Of a stretch of DNA of 64,000 nt, positions 57,108-64,000 are shown in pieces. The stretch is from NCBI GenBank assembly GCA_020796225.1, contig CM036759.1:70891512-70955511 (forward strand), in the 5' to 3' direction. This DNA is from Arion vulgaris. Its lineage: Eukaryota; Mollusca; Gastropoda; Stylommatophora; Arionidae. The notes beneath the pieces are model-generated. The model was not told where the DNA came from. It was given only the letters and a program-made list of their open reading frames with translations, and searched no databases. The translations under genes and the position numbers were made by a program. The stretch's first letter is position 1, and each line of letters opens with the position of its first letter.

Positions 57108-57415
57108 TACTTAACGATCATAAACACTCTGTGTAATGTTACTCAACAGTCATAAACACTCTGTGTAACGCTACTCAACAATCATAAACAATCTTTATAA
57201 CACTACTCAACAGTCATAAACACTGTGTAATGCTACTCAACAGTCATAAACACTCTGTGTAACACTACTCAACAGTCACAACACTGTGTAATGCTACTCA
57301 ACAGTCACCTAAACACTCTGTAGTTCCAACCTACACTACTCAAGTCATAAACACTGTGTAATGTTACTCAACAGTCATAAACACTCTGTGTAACGCTACT
57401 CAACATTAAAAAAAC
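57108..57415. repeat. ~32-bp tandem repeat, about 10 units
   Basis: Unit ctactcaacagtcataaaca, ctctgtgtaacg with a deletion variant lacking ctctg. Confidence 0.93.
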
Positions 57416-57466
57416 ACTCAGCAAACTGTTGTCAGACTACTTGCAATATCTGGTCATGCACTTATT

Positions 57467-57660
57467 TTACTGTTGACCACAAAATGAGCAATCAGCTTCA
57501 GATCTGGTCAGGTTTCCCCATAGCTTGGTATTTAGGTTGACTGGGTGTGGCCACATATTGCTTCTCAGCTCACCCAGGAGAAGACAGTCTTGCAAGACAT
57601 GCTCTGATGTCTGTTCCGCCTGCTGACACTGGCAGAGAACTAAACACTCAATATAGCACC
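57467..57660 (-). mobile_element. LINE C-terminal cysteine region fragment
   Basis: The minus strand reads VLCQCQQAEQTSEHVLQDCL, LLGELRSNMWPHPVNLNTKL, the same segment as at 48158. Confidence 0.88.
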
Positions 57661-57697
57661 ACCTACAGTTAAAATGTAGAATTTGATTCACCACTGA

Positions 57698-58570
<873 letters not shown>

Positions 58571-58985
58571 TTTATCAGCCTAGATCAGCCTACAACATCA
58601 GTACTGAACTTCATCAAGAAACAACAAATTAAATGTTTTGTCCACATAAGCAGATTACCAACAGACAGTGCGCTACAAAGAACAATGTTGCTCCGATACA
58701 GTGGATACAAAGCAAAAGGCTGTCCATGCAAAAGGTGGACCTCAGAGATAACAGAGGCGATGAAAGACACTATTCATGAAGCGCACACAAAATTCCGCTC
58801 TATATTTCTCTTCTCACCCTGAAGCTGTGAGGCAAACCAGGACTGGAGAAAAGAAAGAAAGACAAGGTGCATAGAGAGTTTTGCTTCAAGTGTCTCCTTT
58901 TTTCGACTTGACGTTGTTGAACTGCAAAACAGGTTGAGAGAATAGATAAGTGTCTCTAATCCATCCAGAAGAAGAAGAAGTGGAA
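58571..58985 (+). mobile_element. LINE post-RT fragment
   Basis: Shares tcagtactgaacttcatcaa, caacagacagtgcgc with 30265-30370. It ends with agaagaagaagtgg. Confidence 0.7.
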
Positions 58986-59139
58986 TGCTATCTGCTGAAA
59001 GTCAACCTTACGCTCATTCCACAATTCAGACAGTAAGGTCTGTAGACCTGCCATTTTGTTTGGAGTGCTTGATTTTGCATCTGTCAAAAATTTATGCAGG
59101 CATTTCCTTCTGTTTAATAAGTGCTAAACCTATCATCAG

Positions 59140-59578
59140 TCCTTACTTACTCCAACAGTCCTTACTTTATCCCCAATCCTTACATACTCCCAGTCCTTAT
59201 TTACTCCCCAATCTTACTACTCCCCAATACTTCCTTACTCTCAATCCTAACCTCCGCCTCCTAACACTCCCTAATCCTAACTTACTCCCTAATCCTAACT
59301 TACTCCCCAGTTCTTACCTACTCCCCAACCCTAGTTTACACCCCAATCCTTACTTACTCCCCAATACTTACCTACTCCCAATACTCACTCCCCAATACTT
59401 ACCTCCCAATTCTAACACTCCTTATCCTAACTTACTCCAAATCCTAACTTACTCCCCAGTTCTTACATACTCCCCAATCCTAGCTTACTCCCCAATCCTT
59501 ACTTACTCCCTAATCCATACTCCCAATCCTTACTACTCCCTAATCCATACTCCCAACCCTTACTTACTCCCCAATTAT
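59140..59578. repeat. Degenerate ~18-bp pyrimidine-rich repeat, about 24 units
   Basis: Unit aatccttacttactcccc with many small changes. It is C+T-rich on the coding strand and ends 31 bp before TTBK exon 6, so it may act as an extended pyrimidine tract. Confidence 0.9.
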
Positions 59579-59609
59579 GAAGTAAATAAATGTAAATTTG
59601 AATTGACAG

Positions 59610-59869
59610 GTTGGACTTATGAAAGATAAATATGATCACTGCAACCTGTTAAAAAACCTGCCTAGTGAGTTCCGACCGTTCCTGGAGCACATTCAAATCT
59701 TGGACTACTTTGACCAGCCAGACTACAACATGCTGTCTAACCTAGTGGACCAGTGCACACGTCGCAAGAACATTCGTGACTCTGATCCCTACGACTGGGA
59801 GAAATGCAGTGCAGATACCTCTATTACAACCACCAACACCTCAGCTCTGCATGCAGTCAAACAAACCAA
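59610..59869 (+). CDS. TTBK: TTBK exon 6: end of kinase domain
   Basis: After aattgacag; 86 codons plus two bases, donor gtcagt. Reads VGLMKDKYDHCNLLKNLPSE, FRPFLEHIQILDYFDQPDYN, MLSNLVDQCTRRKNIRDSDP, YDWEK and a Thr-rich tail. YDHxxLLKxLPxEFxxFLxHI and the SDPxDWEK end are TTBK-specific. Confidence 0.97.
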
Positions 59870-59872
59870 GTC

Positions 59873-60257
59873 AGTTTTTTGTTGTCATTTTGCTCACATT
59901 TTGAAGACCTTTGAAGAAACATTAAGACTTTTACACAGAGGTTCTCAGAAAGCTATTTCAAAAATACAAAACTAAACAAATAATGTTTTGTGGTATCTGT
60001 GGGGCTAAATTAAGGTTTTTGTTCACATTTTGAGAACCCTTGAAGAAATAATTAGACTTTCACAGAGGTTCTCAGAAAGTTAATTCACAAATACAAAACT
60101 ATACGAATTATGTTTTGGGGTATCTTTGGGATTAAATTAAGATTTTTGTTGTCATTTTGCTCACATTTTGAGATCCTTTGTAAAAAAATAAGACTTTCAC
60201 AATGAGGTTCTCAAAAAGTTAATTCACAAATACAAATAATGTTTTGGGGTAAACTCT
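59873..60257. repeat. Three ~120-140-bp tandem units starting at the TTBK exon 6 donor
   Basis: cattttgctcacattttgaa, acagaggttctcagaaag and aatgttttgtggtatct recur three times. The first unit begins about 4 bp after the exon. Confidence 0.88.
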
Positions 60258-61030
60258 GAGCATTGTCATTCTTTCGAATGAGAGCTGCTCGGAGTTGTTT
60301 AATGTGTTAATTGTACCATTTGGTGGTTTGTGAAGTCTCCAACCGTTGGGCCGTGATCAAGTGGACACTGCATATTGGTCTTAGTGAAAAAGTTGAGAAA
60401 GCACTCTTGCCAAATTCGACATTTTGCAAATTTATTAAATATCTTGTAGAGTTATACGCAATTTACTTTATGTTTTTATGGGACACATAGTCAAAGAAAT
60501 ATTTTAGAAACTTGGTTAGTCATTATACGTATCAGCTGTTTTTAGTTGTTTAGAGTTATGTCCTGTTTAGGTATGTGAATACATGTGTGTGATATCCTGT
60601 GTAGGGATGTGAATACATGTGTGATATCCTGTGTAGGTATGTGAATACATGTGTGTGATATGTTTCTTCTTTACCTTAACTCCCAACGGAGCACAGGTCT
60701 TCAACAAACTTCTTCCAGCACTTCCTTTATCTTGTCATCTCTTCCAATTATTTCCATGTTTTACCTATCCTTTTAATATCAGCCTTCAGCTCTCTTCTCT
60801 AGGTATGTCTAGGCCTTCCCCATCTCCTCTTTCCCTGTTGGTTCCAAAGCAGTGTCTGCCTTGCAATGCTTCAGGTCTGTCTTTTCTCAATATGTGTCCT
60901 AGCCATCGTCTCTTTCTTAACTCTTTCTCCACTGGTATCTGCTTAGTTCTGTGAGTTCCTCGTTCGTAATCTTATCATACCATCTCAGTGTGTGATACGT
61001 TAATATGTGCAATTTTTCTTTCTTTCTCAG
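60258..61030 (-). mobile_element. Intron 6 remainder: 36-bp repeat x3 and LINE fragment
   Basis: 60565-60660 repeats gtatgtgaatacatgtgtg. 60670-60985 on the minus strand looks like a LINE post-RT part (WYDKITNEELTELSRYQ). Nothing else seen. Confidence 0.55.
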
Positions 61031-62907
61031 TGCCGTGAATTTGGGTCCCAGTACGCATGGTCATGGAGCTACAGAAGTTTTAGATGAAAACTTGAGTTAT
61101 GTAGAGGAGAAGAACCACTGAAGAAAGCAGAGTTAATTCCCTGAATGAGGTCGACAATCGGTATGTAGAAGAGGTGTGGTGGTCCTGTCACGCCAGCGCT
61201 GACACACCCCAGCCAAATACGAACAAGATACCAAAGCAAAAGAGAAAGGGAAAGACACAGAAAAAATCAAAGGTCAGGAAAAATGTGATATACACAAGAA
61301 AGGTGGACATCCTGATGCGACTTCATCCAAAGAGGGTGGAAGCCGAAGTGGTGCTGTTAATTCATATTTCGGGAAGCAACCAGGTTTGGAAAGTGGAAGA
61401 GCTCTGTCGGGTGTCAATGCGGATCAAATTGGTAGCCATCAGATTAGCTCGTCAAAATACGCTGACAAGGATAGTACTTCATCTCCTGGTGACCGTCTGC
61501 CACCAGCTGGTCCATCAGTTGGTCATGGACTTCCTCTATCGGGCAATCAAGTGGGTTCTTTAGGCGGTAGAGGCAGACTAGTGAGAGTACATGAAGGTTA
61601 TGAAAGTGGGGGTATTGAGCATACAGGAAGTGAGAAAATCGGTAACATTAGTAACGTAAATCAGGGCTTTGCCGGAATTCTTGATGCCGGAGAACCAAGT
61701 AATGAGAACGAAAACATGCGGCTGGAAAGTCAACCAGATCTTGCTAGCGGCAGCCATCACTTTTGCTCTCATGCAAACTGATGATAAGACTCACACGCAA
61801 TGTGATGAGGCAGCAGAAGATAACGCTACGCGAGCTGCCCCTTTCACAATGGCCAGTCAGTGGGGAGCTTATGGTTCTAGTGACGAAGGCAGTGATAATG
61901 AAGGTAGCGAAGATTGTGGGGGTGGAGAGAAAGGCAAGAAATCTTCCAGAGCTAAGCGATGTGCAGTATTAATGAACACTCTCGCAGATGAGGACGATCA
62001 TCAGTTTGACAGTATTGCTAAAAACTCGTTAATCCTGCTAGATGATAGGGATGGAATGGGAACCATGCGCACCTCCCTTACTTTCGACGATGAAAGTACA
62101 GATATGATCAAACTTGGGCAATCCACTACTAACCGTCCTGAGGAGGGATTAGAAGGAGTGATCGAAAATCATCACACAGACTCTGCTCATCAAAACTACC
62201 ATCACAACCACTCGCATCCCCAAGGAAAATCTTATAGTTCTAGTCCCAGAAAAATGCCTGAAAAACTTGCCAAAGATCTAGATAACCGAATAGGTTCACC
62301 TTTGAGACGAAGCAGTACCGGAAGTCCATCCAAATTTGTGTTCAAGAACAGAGACCAGGGAGATGACAAGAGATACCGGAAATCTATGGCCTTTGGCAAA
62401 CCTCCTATTCATACAATATCCAAAAAAGAAAAATTTAGAAGTTGCTTCTTCTGGACTTTGTGAAGGGGGTAAGCCTCCAGGAAGTGCTGCAACTAAAGAC
62501 ATGACGCAGCATCTTTCCAAACCAAAGTCTATTCTTAGAGAGAAGAACGCATACAGTAATGATCGCAATCTCAATGTGGACAATCGGTTTAGCACAGATG
62601 CTTCAGCTGCACCAACAGAAAGCAACAATGATGGAAAGGTTGTGTTGGCAAAAGATGACCTAATTGTTTCCATGCCCAGAGATCACAGCCCCCGTCAACC
62701 CTGGGTAACTCGCCACTCTTCCATTAAGTCAAAAGAATCGGAAGTATTAGGTGGTCAACATATACGCCGTTTCTCAAGACCAGGTCCTTCGGTGTCGCAC
62801 AGAAATTATGCAGAGTCCAGATCTCAAACCATGCCTGAATCAGATGGAGGACCACAACCAAAGCCTCCTGCAGGTCATGCTCCAAAGAATGCAGTGGTCG
62901 CTGCTAG
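61031..62907 (+). CDS. TTBK: TTBK exon 7: long C-terminal tail exon with five +1 frame changes
   Basis: After ctttctcag; its first base completes Asn319. Donor gtaaga at 62908. Successive segments: AVNLGPSTHGHGATEVLDEN; ESRVNSLNEVDNRYVEE; CGGPVTPALTH; KYEQDTKAKEKGKDTEKIKG through GVNADQIGSHQISSSKYADK; TQCDEAAEDNATRAAPFTMA through SPRKMPEKLAKDLDNRIGSP; then NLEVASSGLCEGGKPPG through SVSHRNYAESRSQTMPESDG. Each change moves the frame by +1, and each site has a short base run (aa, gg, cccc, tttt, aaaaaa) where one base fewer would restore one frame. The tail is Ser/Gly/Asp-rich and disordered in character, as in TTBK proteins. Confidence 0.88.
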
Positions 62908-63290
62908 GTAAGAACTTATCTCTTTAGTCTGTCTTCATCATATTCATTGTTTAAGAACGTACATATTTACACTCTGGAAATTCCTATAGGTGCTCAGTCT
63001 CCTTCGGAAGAGGGCGTATGGTATGCATGCTGATTGTTCTCATCGCACATTGGTTACACGTTTGCCTGAACTGCTCTCTCTTTCATCCCTCCCATTCTTG
63101 ACTCCAAACGTTTTTATTATAATAAAAGGTCTAAGGATGACGGATTGGTTTCATTGAACCGGGTTTCCAATATGGCTTTGGCTCTATGCTACCAGTGTCA
63201 AACATGGACACTGTCCAAGTTCATCATTGTCAGTCTTTGTGCCCAAAAAAACACATAATGCATCTTAGTCTCCTTTTGCTATATGTTTAA
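62908..63290 (-). mobile_element. TTBK intron 7 start; SINE-3 fragment at 63127-63240
   Basis: ggattggtttcattgaaccg and the following ccaatatggctttggctcta match SINE-3. The rest is unassigned. Confidence 0.5.
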
Positions 63291-63640
63291 TTTAGTCGTC
63301 GAGTCATCATTAGTGTACATCAAATCAATTAGTCCATAAGTGATCTGATTTCCTCCTCAGTATGTCTCTCAGCGTGTGGCAACTAATGGCACCGGTTCTA
63401 TGTTGGCTTACTATTCTTCTTTGGCTACCAGTATAGTGCTCGTGTCAAGCTACACCACATTTGACTTGGTATTCTTGCAGTCTGGTTAATGTTGTAGATT
63501 CGCCACCATTCCTTGAATCGTTTAAACCACCTCTCTCTCTTAAGGCATTCATAATATCAGCCTGGTCCATTGCTCGTCTGGTTTCAACAGCAGCCAATTC
63601 CTGCAAGCCTATCAGCTCATTAATTCTGGAAAAAATGTTT
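63290..63640 (-). mobile_element. LINE RNase H fragment (RNH-2)
   Basis: Reverse match to 42130-42450: attagtccataagtg, cttgcagtctggttaatgtt, atcagcctggtccattgctc. Confidence 0.75.
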
Positions 63641-63724
63641 TGTGTACTGAAGTATGGGGTCCTGATTTGAACCCTTGACTTTTAGAAGACAAGGCAAACT
63701 GTTAACCACTTCGCTACATAAATG

Positions 63725-63990
63725 CACCGTCAATCAATCAAGCAAGTGCCGTACCGGTTGGCGTGGCATCATGCCTCTCCACATCTGTCTGTCTTTGGTA
63801 AAATCCATCAACTCCATCACTGTACCATTGCCGAACCACGGTTTCAAGCCGTTCAGAATTTTGTCCTTTCTCTCTCTTCCCCTGTATTTTGCATGTTGTA
63901 ACCATTTGTTCTAAACTGCCCTTTCTAATTATATGTCTGAAAAACCTTGATTGTCTGCTTCTCATGTCTATAACAAGTAAACTACAAGTA
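63725..63990 (-). mobile_element. BovB/RTE-like LINE C-terminal fragment
   Basis: The minus strand reads MRSRQSRFFRHIIRKGSLEQ, MVTTCKIQGKREKGQNSERL, the same region as 34120-34230. Confidence 0.85.
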
Positions 63991-64000
63991 CTAGCAGCAT

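Overview
The window is animal genomic DNA. Coding sequence comes in short exons with GT-AG boundaries separated by kilobases of introns, and it lies in a dense background of LINE, SINE and mariner/pogo remnants and minisatellites. An arthropod, probably an insect, is the best guess from the two gene families and the TE mix, but the sequence alone does not prove it. There are no operons, phages, CRISPR arrays or rRNA genes.

Two host genes are recognisable, arranged head to head and both cut by the window edges. On the minus strand, 31,800 down past position 1, is COQ8 (ADCK3/COQ8A family), the mitochondrial atypical kinase/ATPase of the coenzyme Q complex. Eight coding exons are visible, running from the start codon to the AAAS-loop/VAMK exon. 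The C-terminal half lies beyond the left edge. On the plus strand, 51,901 to past 62,907, is a tau-tubulin kinase (TTBK/Asator; casein kinase 1 superfamily). Seven exons are visible, with the whole kinase domain in exons 1-6 and a long low-complexity tail exon. Exon phases agree across every junction I could test. Exceptions are an apparently missing COQ8 exon between 31.6 and 24.5 kb, an in-frame TGA in COQ8 exon 3, a missing AG at the COQ8 exon 5 acceptor, and five +1 frame changes in TTBK exon 7 that look like homopolymer errors.

Layout: 1-4,020 is a 36-bp minisatellite in a COQ8 intron. 4-8 kb holds COQ8 exons 8 and 7 and TE debris. 8.1-12.3 kb is a SINE-bounded tandem array of about 1.26-kb units. 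12.7-31.8 kb holds COQ8 exons 6 to 1, with LINE pieces, a pogo/Tigger end, a mariner-type MITE and several minisatellites, some of which arise from splice sites. 31.8-51.9 kb is the intergenic or 5' region: LINE remnants of at least three types, four or more tRNA-derived SINE families, and a mariner transposase broken by nested insertions. 51.9-62.9 kb is TTBK. 63-64 kb is more LINE and SINE debris.

No new multi-gene system is visible. The most unusual signals are structural. One is a duplication array whose SINE target-site duplications (TSDs) record recombination between two SINEs. The other is a recurrent link between minisatellites and splice-site edges, including one minisatellite built from an exon's own donor site and another from a 16-codon piece of LINE reverse transcriptase.
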